From: a virus | IMG/VR virus record: IMGVR_UViG_3300028763_000010 | Coordinates: 21,744-85,743 of that record | Length of the DNA stretch: 64,000 bases | Direction: 5' to 3' (one strand) | Shown here: piece after piece, positions 30,518-38,472 of the stretch | How positions within the stretch are numbered: the stretch's first letter is position 1 | How the letters are laid out: the number at the start of each line of letters is the position of its first letter | The notes under the pieces: model-generated | Told to the model about the DNA's origin: nothing | Databases searched by the model: none | What the model saw: the letters and a program-made list of their open reading frames with translations, nothing else | Program-made: the position numbers and the translations under genes

Positions 30518-31303
30518 ATGAATATGCGTACAATAAAATTATCTATATCACAAGCTAAATTGGCAGTACAATCTAAGAGTAGATTGGAAGCTTTAGCATT
30601 TGCTATTCAGATAAAAGGTATGTATGTTTCATCTTGTCTAATGGATTGCTCTTCTAGTGATAAAAGTATAAAATACTCTAAGCTAAAAGAGCAATTTCAT
30701 TTAGGACATGACAAGATTAAGAGAATAATAAAAAATGGTATTGAATATAAATATATTCGATTTGAAAATGGAAAATTAATAGCTAATAAAATGTATTCTG
30801 AAAAAGAATTAATTATTCGTCTTGATTTCAATTCAAAAGAATCTCTTTATAACAATAATCAGATAAAATCTCTTATTCAAAAAACAGTTATTATTGACCA
30901 TATCAATAAAATTTCATTTATCAATGATACAATATATACGGTGAAGAATTGTAAAGTTTCTTATAAACAAAGAAAAACAGCAATGAAAAAATTATATAAG
31001 TATGCAGTGAATATTCCAAATGAATTAATAGGATTGAGTTATGATAGCATTTCTAAAATTGCAAATGTAAATAAAAACAAAGCCATTTTTTATATCAAAG
31101 AGTTAGTGAGTAAAAATGTAATAAATAAGTCAGTAAATCTTATTTTTACTGGTATTAAAGCTAAATCAAAAGATAAATCAATTCAAATTGAATATAAGAA
31201 AAATGGTAATAGTGGCTATTTAAGAAAAATAAATTATATGTATTACATACAAAGCAGTAATATATATTCTATATCCAATTTTAGTTTAATTAAGTATGCA
31301 TGA
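30518..31303 (+). CDS. Winged-HTH-like protein of unknown function
   Basis: The 261-residue, very basic and AT-rich protein has two segments that look like winged helices. One is about residues 40-95 (SDKSIKYSKLKEQFHLGHDK then IKRIIKNGIEYKYIRFENGK). The other is about residues 165-215 (ELIGLSYDSISKIANVNKNK then AIFYIKELVSKNVINKS). Such paired winged helices occur in DnaD-like and plasmid Rep-like proteins. It is the first gene after the small-RNA terminator and precedes the nuclease-like and ParB genes. A replication-initiator or regulator role is plausible but unproven. A second start lies at 30524. Confidence 0.5.
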   Translation: MNMRTIKLSISQAKLAVQSKSRLEALAFAIQIKGMYVSSCLMDCSSSDKSIKYSKLKEQFHLGHDKIKRIIKNGIEYKYIRFENGKLIANKMYSEKELIIRLDFNSKESLYNNNQIKSLIQKTVIIDHINKISFINDTIYTVKNCKVSYKQRKTAMKKLYKYAVNIPNELIGLSYDSISKIANVNKNKAIFYIKELVSKNVINKSVNLIFTGIKAKSKDKSIQIEYKKNGNSGYLRKINYMYYIQSSNIYSISNFSLIKYA

Positions 31304-31347
31304 TTTCTTCACCCAAATATATGTGTAATAAAATAGGAGAGTAATAT

Positions 31348-31668
31348 ATGTCAATGAATAAAGAATTAATTGATAAATATGTTTTCAATTCAATTAAATA
31401 TGGTTCTAAAGCAGAACAACTTTTATTGAGTAAATTAATGATGTCTAATATTGATTTTAAATATAAATATAAAGTGCCTAATGATATAACTTATTACATG
31501 GCAAATTTTTATATTCCACATAAAAATATAATTATCAATATTAGTCTTTCTATAAATGTCAAACAAGCAGAAATTGTCAAAGATGATTTTTGTAAAAGCA
31601 AAGGTTTTAAAGTCATTCGTATTTTAGAATCAAACATTTCCTCATTTGATATTTCCTCTGTGCTATAA
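31348..31668 (+). CDS. DUF559/VSR-like endonuclease fold with altered active site
   Basis: The 106-residue protein has SKAEQLLLSKLMMSNIDFKY, YYMANFYIPHKNIIINISLS and CKSKGFKVIRILESNIS, following the order of the DUF559/VSR PD-(D/E)XK group. Where active members have ADFYIP...IIIE, this protein has ANFYIP...IIIN, so both core acidic residues (Asp and Glu) are replaced by Asn. The catalytic site is probably dead, leaving a DNA- or protein-binding role, unless nearby residues compensate. Preceded by an AGGAGAG sequence, unusual in this window. Confidence 0.5.
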   Translation: MSMNKELIDKYVFNSIKYGSKAEQLLLSKLMMSNIDFKYKYKVPNDITYYMANFYIPHKNIIINISLSINVKQAEIVKDDFCKSKGFKVIRILESNISSFDISSVL

Positions 31669-31698
31669 CTGCACAAACAAATCTATATTTATTTTATT

Positions 31699-33369
31699 AT
31701 GAATGAAATTGTTCAAATTCCATTAGTGTATATTGTTGCGTCCAAGTTAAACCCTCGGAAAACAATAAACCAAGACTCTATAATTGAGTTATCACAAAGT
31801 ATTAAATCAGTAGGGTTGTTGCAGCCTATTACTGTACGTAAAATTGAAGAAGATGATTATCCAACAAATGATGTTTATGAAGTAATCATGGGTTATCGTC
31901 GTTATTGTGCATGTAGTCATCTTGGAATGACAACAATGCCATGTATCATTGTAGAAATGGATGATGAAGAAGTACTGGATGCAATGATCATTGAGAACTT
32001 ACAACGCCAGGATATCGAACCTATGGATGAAGCGCGGGCATTTGCTAACCTCAATAACAAAGGTTGGACTGGTGAAGATATTGCTGTAAAGGTTGGTAAG
32101 CCGGTTCTATTTGTAATGCATAGAATACGCTTGCTTGAGCTTATTGCTGAGTTTGTAAAAATGTTTGATGAAAATGAATTATCCATTTCTCATGCTTATG
32201 AATTATGTAAGCTTGACAAAGATATTCAGTTAGATATTTACAAAACTCGTTATAGCGAAGAAGCCAGTGATTACTATCGGTGGAATGATCTTAATCTAAA
32301 AGATTTAAAATCGAAAATACAAAATCTTGCAAAGAACTTAGACAATGCTTCTTTTAGCTTGGCTGAGTGTATTACTTGTCAGTTTTGTACTTCTATCCAT
32401 GGTTCTTTATTCCCGGACTACAAAATCAATTCTTGTACTAATAGCTTCTGTTATGATGATAAAATCTTTGAACATCGTATGAACAATATTATTCTTGCAC
32501 ATGAAGAAGATACTACTATTATGATTCGTTCATTAGGTACAAGTAATCGGGTTCTTGATAAGCTGAAAGAATTGCATATACCAGTTGTAGTGTTTAGTAC
32601 CGAAGAATACGATTTTGAGCATGATAAGAGCGATGATCTATCCTTTCATGATAAAATGGTCAAGAAAGGATTTGAAGCTGTTTACGGGCTTGATACATGG
32701 TCTGGTGGTGATAAGATGTTTTATATAAAAGCAAAGATTACCAAAAAAGATATTGCTGCTGCAGGAACAGTTCATCCGGAACTTATAAAGCTTGACAAAG
32801 ACCTTGTTCGTAAAGAGGAAATCAAAGAGGAAAAGATTAATGCTGATCTTAGAAGTCTTATTTCCGGTAGTAACTATCGTGAGATAAGTACACCACTACT
32901 TCCTATTGAAGAAACTGCTTTTATGGCTGTCATATTCTATATGGCTTCTAACAGTAAATTAAAAGAGATAAGAACAAAATTCAAGAAAGATTTGTCTTAC
33001 ATGGAAAACATACAAAACATGTTACCCGAGGATATTATTACATTGAAACGCTGCTTTATCAAACAATGTATTGTTGGAACAGAAGTAACTCATGATGCAG
33101 ATGTACAGAATATCCTTTCAAACATTTCTAATGTCTTTTACTCAGATAAGTTTGGGGAGATTGTCGAAGAACATACGGCTACATGTAACAAACGTAAGGA
33201 TCGTATTGCTATTCGTAAACAAGTCATTCTTGATGAATTGAATCCAGTAAAGAAAGAACTTGTTGAAAAGAAAACAGTATCATTAGCTGATGCTGATGCA
33301 CAGGTACCTTATATCCCTAAGCAAAAAGAAGAAAATGAATATGTCAAATTTGGTAACATTGGAGAATAA
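31699..33369 (+). CDS. ParB-like protein (ParB/RepB/Spo0J N-terminal domain)
   Basis: The 556-residue protein has SKLNPRKTINQDSIIELSQS then IKSVGLLQPITVRKIEED and VIMGYRRYCACSHLGMTTMP (GYRRYCA about residues 65-71), which are ParB boxes I and II. ENLQRQDIEPMDEARAFANL follows, then an HTH-like helix (WTGEDIAVKVGKPVLFVMHR). The C-terminal half is longer than in chromosomal ParB and has a Cys cluster (ITCQFCTSIHGS; NSCTNSFC). It overlaps the methyltransferase gene by 35 bases. Phage ParB-like proteins act in partition, gene regulation or as CTP-dependent or nuclease variants; which applies here is open. Confidence 0.72.
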   Translation: MNEIVQIPLVYIVASKLNPRKTINQDSIIELSQSIKSVGLLQPITVRKIEEDDYPTNDVYEVIMGYRRYCACSHLGMTTMPCIIVEMDDEEVLDAMIIENLQRQDIEPMDEARAFANLNNKGWTGEDIAVKVGKPVLFVMHRIRLLELIAEFVKMFDENELSISHAYELCKLDKDIQLDIYKTRYSEEASDYYRWNDLNLKDLKSKIQNLAKNLDNASFSLAECITCQFCTSIHGSLFPDYKINSCTNSFCYDDKIFEHRMNNIILAHEEDTTIMIRSLGTSNRVLDKLKELHIPVVVFSTEEYDFEHDKSDDLSFHDKMVKKGFEAVYGLDTWSGGDKMFYIKAKITKKDIAAAGTVHPELIKLDKDLVRKEEIKEEKINADLRSLISGSNYREISTPLLPIEETAFMAVIFYMASNSKLKEIRTKFKKDLSYMENIQNMLPEDIITLKRCFIKQCIVGTEVTHDADVQNILSNISNVFYSDKFGEIVEEHTATCNKRKDRIAIRKQVILDELNPVKKELVEKKTVSLADADAQVPYIPKQKEENEYVKFGNIGE

Positions 33370-34318
33370 TCAATTAGATAAGGATTTAATAAAAGAACAC
33401 AATGAATTAATCAAATCAAAAAGCAAATCTCCTAGGATATATGAAATTCGAATGGCCATTTTTAAAAAATATAAATGTACATGGGATGATGAAACCGGAT
33501 TAATTTATTTAGACCTTGATTATAATCCAATTAAAGAAAGTTCAAACAAAAAAGAACAAGTAAAAAAACAAATAAGTGAAATTTCTATGAATGCAAAAAA
33601 CATATTATTACAATGTACAGTAGTACAAAATCGCGTATATCTACCGGACGAACAAATCGACCGTAAGCTTTATATGGAAGTTGCAAAAGCGTTAGAACTT
33701 ATCGGTGGTAAATGGACTGGTGGTAAAATAAAGGCCTTTGTGTTTGCTGAGGACCCAACAGATTTATTAGCCGAGATAGCTAGTGGTGAAAAACGTAATC
33801 TAAAGAAAGAACATCAATTCTTTGGTACTCCGCCAGAACTTGCTGACAGACTTATAGAACTTGCTCAATTAAACAACTTTGATCGTGTTCTAGAGCCTAG
33901 TGCCGGACAAGGTGCTATCGTTGAAGCAATGCAACGCAAATGGCATAATATCGTGCCTACATGTGTTGAGAATATGGGACTCAATTCTATTGTTCTTACA
34001 AAGAAACAGATTACCCATTTCTTTCAAGACTTTCTTACTTCAGAATGTAGTAAGCCATTTGATAAGGTTATCGCTAATCCACCATTCACAAAGAATCAGG
34101 ATATTGATCATATCTATAAAATGGTAGAAGTCTGTAAACCCGGGGGAATAGTGGTATCATGTGCTTCTAATCATTGGAGAGAATCAAAGAACAAGAAAGA
34201 AACTGAGTTCAGAGCTTTTCTTGATGGTATGGGTGCTGTTATCGAAGAAATACCAGCCGGTACCTTTAAAGAAAGTGGAACTATGATTGCAGCTTGTATT
34301 GTAATCATTCATGTATGA
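33335..34318 (+). CDS. Adenine-N6-type DNA methyltransferase
   Basis: From MNMSNLVTLENN (327 residues); MSNLV at 33341 is an alternative. The start inside the ParB end is chosen because the ORF upstream of it is ParB coding. VLEPSAGQGAIVEAM (about residues 186-200) is the S-adenosylmethionine-binding motif I. FDKVIANPPFTKNQDIDHIY (about residues 241-260) is the Asn-Pro-Pro-Phe catalytic motif IV. It lacks a restriction partner, so protection of phage DNA or regulation is likely. It overlaps the next gene by ATGA. Confidence 0.75.
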   Translation: MNMSNLVTLENNQLDKDLIKEHNELIKSKSKSPRIYEIRMAIFKKYKCTWDDETGLIYLDLDYNPIKESSNKKEQVKKQISEISMNAKNILLQCTVVQNRVYLPDEQIDRKLYMEVAKALELIGGKWTGGKIKAFVFAEDPTDLLAEIASGEKRNLKKEHQFFGTPPELADRLIELAQLNNFDRVLEPSAGQGAIVEAMQRKWHNIVPTCVENMGLNSIVLTKKQITHFFQDFLTSECSKPFDKVIANPPFTKNQDIDHIYKMVEVCKPGGIVVSCASNHWRESKNKKETEFRAFLDGMGAVIEEIPAGTFKESGTMIAACIVIIHV

Positions 34319-34524
34319 CAAACGATAGTACCTTGAATAATGACCTATTTGCTATGTATCAAGAGCAAGAAGCCCTTGAATTTAGTAGATGGGTCAATTC
34401 GGTAGAGAAGCATGTAAGTACGCTTAAAACGAAGCTATGTAAGTCATGCAACAAAAACAAATTAGAAGTAGTAAGTATGTATAAAGCAGAATGTACAAAT
34501 TGTCTAACATTAAACTCATTTTAA
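34315..34524 (+). CDS. Small zinc-ribbon protein, 69 residues
   Basis: From MTNDSTLNNDLFAMYQEQEA. KLCKSCNKNKLEVVSMYKAE then CTNCLTLNSF gives Cys-x2-Cys ... Cys-x2-Cys. It overlaps the methyltransferase stop by 4 bases (ATGA), supporting this start over an upstream in-frame ATG. Possible methyltransferase or replication partner. No family recognised. Confidence 0.5.
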   Translation: MTNDSTLNNDLFAMYQEQEALEFSRWVNSVEKHVSTLKTKLCKSCNKNKLEVVSMYKAECTNCLTLNSF

Positions 34525-34525
34525 A

Positions 34526-34789
34526 ATGAAAAGAGAAAATATAAAACGTGCTTCTGAATTAAGTTCTGAAATAACTGGACTTGAACAATTGCTAGAAGAT
34601 ATAAAACTTCAAGAAAAAACCAAAATTGTAAGTGGATTTTCAATTATGATTCCAGCAAATAGAAATTCATCTGGAGTTTCTATTACTAGATATATATCAA
34701 AAGAAATGAGAGATATATTAGTAATTCTAGCTAAAAATGAAGTAGAAAGAATTATTGCTGAAAAAGAAAAAGAAATCGAAACACTTTAA
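34526..34789 (+). CDS. 87-residue coiled-coil protein
   Basis: MKRENIKRASELSSEITGLE with a first helix of charged heptads, then a beta-turn stretch (SIMIPANRNSSGVSI) and a second helix (LAKNEVERIIAEKEKEIETL). Predicted dimer. No motif; starts 1 base after the previous gene stop. Confidence 0.45.
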   Translation: MKRENIKRASELSSEITGLEQLLEDIKLQEKTKIVSGFSIMIPANRNSSGVSITRYISKEMRDILVILAKNEVERIIAEKEKEIETL

Positions 34790-34799
34790 ATAACACAAC

Positions 34800-35084
34800 A
34801 TGTCACAAGAAATAGAAAAGTTTATATCATTAATTAGAGATTCGTTTGTTGGTTCTCAGCAAGTATATACAAATGGAAGTTGTTATCATTTTTATCTTAT
34901 ACTTAAAAATATATATCCAAGTGCAAAATGTTGGTATGATGAAAGTCATATTATTACAGAAATTGATGGTAAGTTTTATGACATTACTGGAGAAGTACAA
35001 AAAAATTCAAATCTTTTAATTATGGATCATCCAGCTCATTATAGTTTAAAAAATCCATTTAATATTTACAATATACAAAAATAA
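34800..35084 (+). CDS. Small conserved phage protein with Cys-His-Asp pattern
   Basis: The 94-residue protein has QVYTNGSCYHFYLILKNIYP then CWYDESHIITEIDGKFYDIT. The GSCYHFYLIL...YYDxxHVxTxIxxxxYDITG layout recurs in phages and prophages as a small protein of unknown function. An invariant-looking Cys, a His after YDES and an Asp in YDIT could form a papain-like catalytic triad, a suggestion from spacing only. It stands just upstream of the RecF/SbcC-like ATPase. Confidence 0.5.
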   Translation: MSQEIEKFISLIRDSFVGSQQVYTNGSCYHFYLILKNIYPSAKCWYDESHIITEIDGKFYDITGEVQKNSNLLIMDHPAHYSLKNPFNIYNIQK

Positions 35085-35088
35085 AAAT

Positions 35089-36564
35089 ATGTCAGAAATT
35101 AAAATTCATATCAAGAATTACAAACTTCTCAAAGAAGGAGAATGGGATTTATCAAATGGTACTATCTTCTTCGCACAAGGCGGAAACAAAAAAGGTAAGA
35201 CTTCTTTCTTGAATCTTATCCAAGCACTCATGGAAGTAAAAGATACTACTGTCAATCCAGTAACTTTTGGTGAGAAAGAAGGATTTGCTACCGGTACAAT
35301 ACCTGGCGCTGATGGTTTACAATACCAATTTCGTTACGACTTTAATATTGATGGTAAGAACAAATTTCAGTTCATTGCTCCAGACAATAAAGTTGTCAAA
35401 GGAATTACTGAAATGCGCGCTATCTTCAATTATACTCATTTTACATTGGAAGAGTTCTTTGAATGGAGTAAAACAGAACCGGGCCGTGCTAAACAACGTG
35501 CTATCTTCATGAACTTACTTTCAGAAAAAGAACGTGAAGAGATAATGAAAATAGATGCTGAGATTCATCCTACAAAAGGAACAATGATCGATTCGCGTAA
35601 AGAATTGAATAAGTCAGTTGACTTCTTGAAAAAGAGTATTGACAATATCGTATTCAATCCGGAACAACAAAAACTTATTACTGATGCTCCGGCTATTCAA
35701 AAGTTGTTTACTGAACTTACTGCTCGTAAAGAAGAGATTGATGAAACAATTAAAGGATTCGATACTTATCAAGTGAAGTTGGATGCAGAAAATGAAAAAC
35801 TGGATCCACTAAAAAAATCACATAATAAGCAAGTGGAAAGTCTTACTAACTCCATTCGTTTTGCCAAAGAAGAAATTGACCGTCTTACCAAAGAATTGGC
35901 AGCCGATGAAAAGAAACTGGAAACTGAGAATGCTGAGTACGAAACTTCTGAAAAAGCAATCACTGCAGCAATCACTGAATTGAATACTAAGTTCGATGTG
36001 AAAGTACTTGAAGCTGCAAAATTAGAATTAGATGGTGATGGTACTGAAAAGAATATTGGTCTTGCCAAACGATTAGAGATTGGCCAGACAAAAATCAATC
36101 AGTATAATCAATTGGATGTATTAGTAAAACAAAAAGCAAAGAATGAAGAAGATCATAAAAAGAAGGAAAGTGAAGTTAGTGAGTTGGACGAGAAGATTAC
36201 GACTCTCCGCACCAAGAAAAAGGAAATCATCAAAAACAGTCAGAACATGCCGGTTGGTTGGTCGATTGATGATGATTATGTTACTATCGATAATATTCCT
36301 TTTCTGGAAACTGATATTTGTAAGTCGGAAGCGACTGCTGCTATTGCTCAATTGATGATGCGCGTAAATAAGGCTCCATTGATGCTTATGGGCGATGCTG
36401 AGGCCTTGGGATATGAAGTACTCAATAAGCTTGAGGAAACAGCTAAGAGTCTTGGTAAGGTAATGCTATTCGCTGAACATGTTCGTTCTGCTGATGAAAT
36501 GCAGTTGGTTGGTTATGATCAAATCGACCATGAAGTAAAGAAAGAAGATAAAGAATTATTTTAA
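35089..36564 (+). CDS. RecF/SbcC/SMC-like ATPase
   Basis: The 491-residue protein has an ABC-type N-terminus with Walker A FAQGGNKKGKTSFLNLIQAL (P loop about residues 31-39). The long charged coiled coil (about residues 185-375: KLDAENEKLDPLKKSHN, KEEIDRLTKELAADEKKLET) and the C-terminal lobe APLMLMGDAEALGYEVLNKL then MLFAEHVRSADEMQLVGYDQ complete the SMC plan. No Walker B with the usual Asp-Glu pair is obvious: Asp-Ala-Glu occupies the position. It may tether or process DNA ends with the Cas4-like nuclease, OB-fold protein and RusA resolvase encoded downstream. No partner nuclease of SbcD type is visible. Confidence 0.68.
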   Translation: MSEIKIHIKNYKLLKEGEWDLSNGTIFFAQGGNKKGKTSFLNLIQALMEVKDTTVNPVTFGEKEGFATGTIPGADGLQYQFRYDFNIDGKNKFQFIAPDNKVVKGITEMRAIFNYTHFTLEEFFEWSKTEPGRAKQRAIFMNLLSEKEREEIMKIDAEIHPTKGTMIDSRKELNKSVDFLKKSIDNIVFNPEQQKLITDAPAIQKLFTELTARKEEIDETIKGFDTYQVKLDAENEKLDPLKKSHNKQVESLTNSIRFAKEEIDRLTKELAADEKKLETENAEYETSEKAITAAITELNTKFDVKVLEAAKLELDGDGTEKNIGLAKRLEIGQTKINQYNQLDVLVKQKAKNEEDHKKKESEVSELDEKITTLRTKKKEIIKNSQNMPVGWSIDDDYVTIDNIPFLETDICKSEATAAIAQLMMRVNKAPLMLMGDAEALGYEVLNKLEETAKSLGKVMLFAEHVRSADEMQLVGYDQIDHEVKKEDKELF

Positions 36565-36565
36565 T

Positions 36566-36594
36566 AACTAGAACCTTCTCACTGGTATAGGTAA
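36566..36594 (+). promoter_or_regulatory. Leader copy 1: AACTAGAACCT ... GGTATAGGTAA before the RyR gene
   Basis: AACTAGAACCT (36566-36576), a 7-base gap, then GGTATAGGTAA (36584-36594), 15 bases upstream of the ATG at 36609. The same arrangement occurs before 37019 with identical spacing to the ATG. ACCT can pair with AGGT. The leader begins 2 bases after the stop of the previous gene. Promoter, RNA switch or translation signal cannot be separated by eye. Confidence 0.5.
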
Positions 36595-36608
36595 AGTGAT
36601 ATTCTATT

Positions 36609-36977
36609 ATGAGTGAAAATACTGGTTCAAGACCTGCAAGTATTGCAGAAGTTATTGCTCCTATTTGCTATCAAGCAAATAAAGCATTTTGCGAAAGTTA
36701 TGGTGATTATTCTCAAAAAGATTGGTATCAAGCCGATGATTGGCAAAAACAAAGTGCTATTAAAGGTGTACAATTTCGTATTGAAAATCCGGATGCTGGA
36801 CATGATGCACAGCATAATTCATGGATGGCTGAAAAAGTTGCTGATGGATGGGTATATGGAGAAAGTAAAAATGCAGAAGCAAAAACTCATTCATGTATTG
36901 TTTCTTTCGAACAATTACCTATTTTCCAACAAAAGAAGGATGCATTATTCTGTGCTATTGTAGATTCTTTGAAATAA
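36609..36977 (+). CDS. RyR-domain protein
   Basis: The 122-residue protein is a single RyR (ryanodine-receptor-type) domain. AHNSWMAEKVADGWVYGESK appears in nearly consensus form (HNSWMAEKVADGWVYGESKN, about residues 66-86), then THSCIVSFEQLPIFQQKKDA and LFCAIVDSLK. The family hallmark is HxxWxxxKxxxGWxYGxxxDxxxKxHPxLxPxxxLP. In bacteria and phages RyR domains are proposed, not proven, to sense nucleotide-derived signals. It sits beside a Tad2-like protein under a near-identical leader, which suggests a counter-defence role. Confidence 0.75.
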   Translation: MSENTGSRPASIAEVIAPICYQANKAFCESYGDYSQKDWYQADDWQKQSAIKGVQFRIENPDAGHDAQHNSWMAEKVADGWVYGESKNAEAKTHSCIVSFEQLPIFQQKKDALFCAIVDSLK

Positions 36978-37004
36978 AACTAAAACCTAGTGCGGTATAG
37001 GTAA
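36978..37004 (+). promoter_or_regulatory. Leader copy 2: AACTAAAACCT ... GGTATAGGTAA before the Tad2-like gene
   Basis: AACTAAAACCT (36978-36988), a 5-base gap, then GGTATAGGTAA (36994-37004), again 15 bases upstream of the ATG (37019). It begins immediately after the RyR stop codon. ACCTA can pair with TAGGT around a GTGCGGTA loop. Confidence 0.5.
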
Positions 37005-37018
37005 GCCAATCAATAATT

Positions 37019-37345
37019 ATGGATTTTATACAAGCTATCAACACTTATCCAATGATTCAAAGAATTGGATGGAATGGTAACGGACTATTTGTATTTCAAC
37101 AAATACCTTCTGAAATACCAATTTTTGTTGTCCTAAAAATGCAATCATTACCTGAAGCAGTAAAAGATGAATTTGCACGTCGTTTTGAAGTTCCAATGAC
37201 AAAAGAAGAAGCAAAACCATTTTTGTCTATTCGTTACAACAATCAATTAGCAATAGTTGATAAGGAAAACAATATCAATGGATGGGCACCTTCTGTTTCT
37301 GATGCATTGGCCGAGGATTGGATTGGATATATACCGGAGGTTTAA
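37019..37345 (+). CDS. DUF2829 / Tad2-like protein (putative anti-Thoeris sponge)
   Basis: The 108-residue protein has a conserved start YPMIQRIGWNGNGLFVFQQI and end NNINGWAPSVSDALAEDWIG, the paired signatures of DUF2829 (Ile-Gly-Trp-Asn-Gly-x-Gly near the N-terminus and W-x-P-S-x-x-D-x-L-A-E-D-W at the C-terminus). The family includes Tad2 of phage SPO1, which binds the cyclic ADP-ribose isomer made by Thoeris and so blocks that defence; other homologues bind CBASS signals. Length is within the family range. Whether this member binds any signal is an inference. Confidence 0.78.
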   Translation: MDFIQAINTYPMIQRIGWNGNGLFVFQQIPSEIPIFVVLKMQSLPEAVKDEFARRFEVPMTKEEAKPFLSIRYNNQLAIVDKENNINGWAPSVSDALAEDWIGYIPEV

Positions 37346-37346
37346 A

Positions 37347-37712
37347 ATGGGAAAAGTATCAACAATTGATACCAAACGCAATCTTTGTGGTAATTGTAAA
37401 AGCAGCTACCCTGATTGCACTGGTCAGCCGGAATTTGGCGATAATGTCGGAAATAATAATGTTATCCGATGTAAGAAGTATGTAAAGAAAAAAACAAATG
37501 TTGTTCGCGTATCAGTAGGTGAAGAGTATTTTGTTTATATTTTGAAAAATCAAAATGTTTCTATGAATGATTTCATTTCAAGAAAAAGAGTAGAAACAAA
37601 CAACACTACAGATAATCTGTATTATGAAGTTGGAAACTATTTTCTGACAGAGGGAGATTGCAAATCAGAGATTGAACGAGTAACAAAATTGAAACGTAAT
37701 GGCACAAGGTAA
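37347..37712 (+). CDS. Cys-containing protein, 121 residues
   Basis: From MGKVSTIDTKRNLCGNCKSS. C-G-N-C, then CTGQ and RCKKYVKK give a four-Cys cluster in the first 50 residues, followed by a Ser/Asn-rich helical part ending KLKRNGTR. The start is preceded at 6 bases by GGAGG, a rare true Shine-Dalgarno match, though it lies in the last codons of the previous gene. The earlier in-frame ATG is rejected because it overlaps that gene. It overlaps the OB-fold gene by 14 bases. Confidence 0.5.
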   Translation: MGKVSTIDTKRNLCGNCKSSYPDCTGQPEFGDNVGNNNVIRCKKYVKKKTNVVRVSVGEEYFVYILKNQNVSMNDFISRKRVETNNTTDNLYYEVGNYFLTEGDCKSEIERVTKLKRNGTR

Positions 37713-38322
37713 ATTAATCAGTTTCGTACCACTGATGAAAAATGGCGTACAAGATACATATAGTGGAAGTAATGGTATGCTTTATAAGTTTACTGTTACT
37801 CTTGATAATGCCGGTACACAAGTAACCGGAACAGCAAATAGTAGCAAACAACAACCATCATGGAAGATTGGTGAAGAATATACTTATGAAGTAGCAATAC
37901 AAGGAAACTATACCAATATCAAAAATATGAAGTCTATAAATCAGGCTGGTGGTTTTGGTGGCAGTGGTGCTCGTGTTCCTAATCCTAGCTTTGTAGTACA
38001 GAAATGTCTTGAAGCTTCATTGGAATGTACTTTCAAATTCTTTGAACTTAATCCGGATGTGTACAAAAGTCAAGCTGCAGAAGATGGTGTATTGAATTTG
38101 TTCTATACATTCACATTAAAAGGTGATGAACAACAACGATGGATGAATATTGCCGGACTTCGCTTTGCCTTACAAAAGATGCAAGCGAATGGTATGTTTG
38201 ATAAAGCAGAAGGAGTAACACTTACTGCGTGGACTATTGAAAAGGCTAAAACTATTGCAGCTTCTATGTCCTCAGTAGTAAAAGCTCAAGTAGAATTTGA
38301 AAAGGCTAATCCACCCAAATAA
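37699..38322 (+). CDS. OB-fold / SSB-like DNA-binding protein
   Basis: The 207-residue protein has an N-terminal beta barrel (MLYKFTVTLDNAGTQVTGTA; WKIGEEYTYEVAIQGNYTNI) resembling an OB fold, a Gly-rich hinge (AGGFGGSGARVPNP) and a C-terminal helical domain. It stands directly before the Cas4-like nuclease and RusA resolvase, as ssDNA-annealing or SSB proteins do in phage recombination operons. An SSB gene with a typical DLPF tip is present at 9782-10210. This one lacks such a tip, so a recombination-specific role is likely. Confidence 0.5.
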   Translation: MAQGKLISFVPLMKNGVQDTYSGSNGMLYKFTVTLDNAGTQVTGTANSSKQQPSWKIGEEYTYEVAIQGNYTNIKNMKSINQAGGFGGSGARVPNPSFVVQKCLEASLECTFKFFELNPDVYKSQAAEDGVLNLFYTFTLKGDEQQRWMNIAGLRFALQKMQANGMFDKAEGVTLTAWTIEKAKTIAASMSSVVKAQVEFEKANPPK

Positions 38323-38325
38323 TTT

Positions 38326-38472
38326 ATGCCAGATAGATATTCAATTAAAAAGAATAAAGAGAATGGATTATTTAATGTTTATTTTGGAACAATGTATTGT
38401 TTTACTTATGATACTTATCAAGAAGCAAAAGACCATATTCAAAATATGAAAAAACGATATAAAAATGAGTAA
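38326..38472 (+). CDS. 48-residue small protein
   Basis: MPDRYSIKKNKENGLFNVYF then GTMYCFTYDTYQEAKDHIQN. Beta-hairpin-like start and a C-terminal basic helix, ending NMKKRYKNE. It overlaps the nuclease gene by 8 bases and lies 3 bases after the OB-fold stop, so it is packed in the recombination operon. No family recognised. Confidence 0.5.
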   Translation: MPDRYSIKKNKENGLFNVYFGTMYCFTYDTYQEAKDHIQNMKKRYKNE

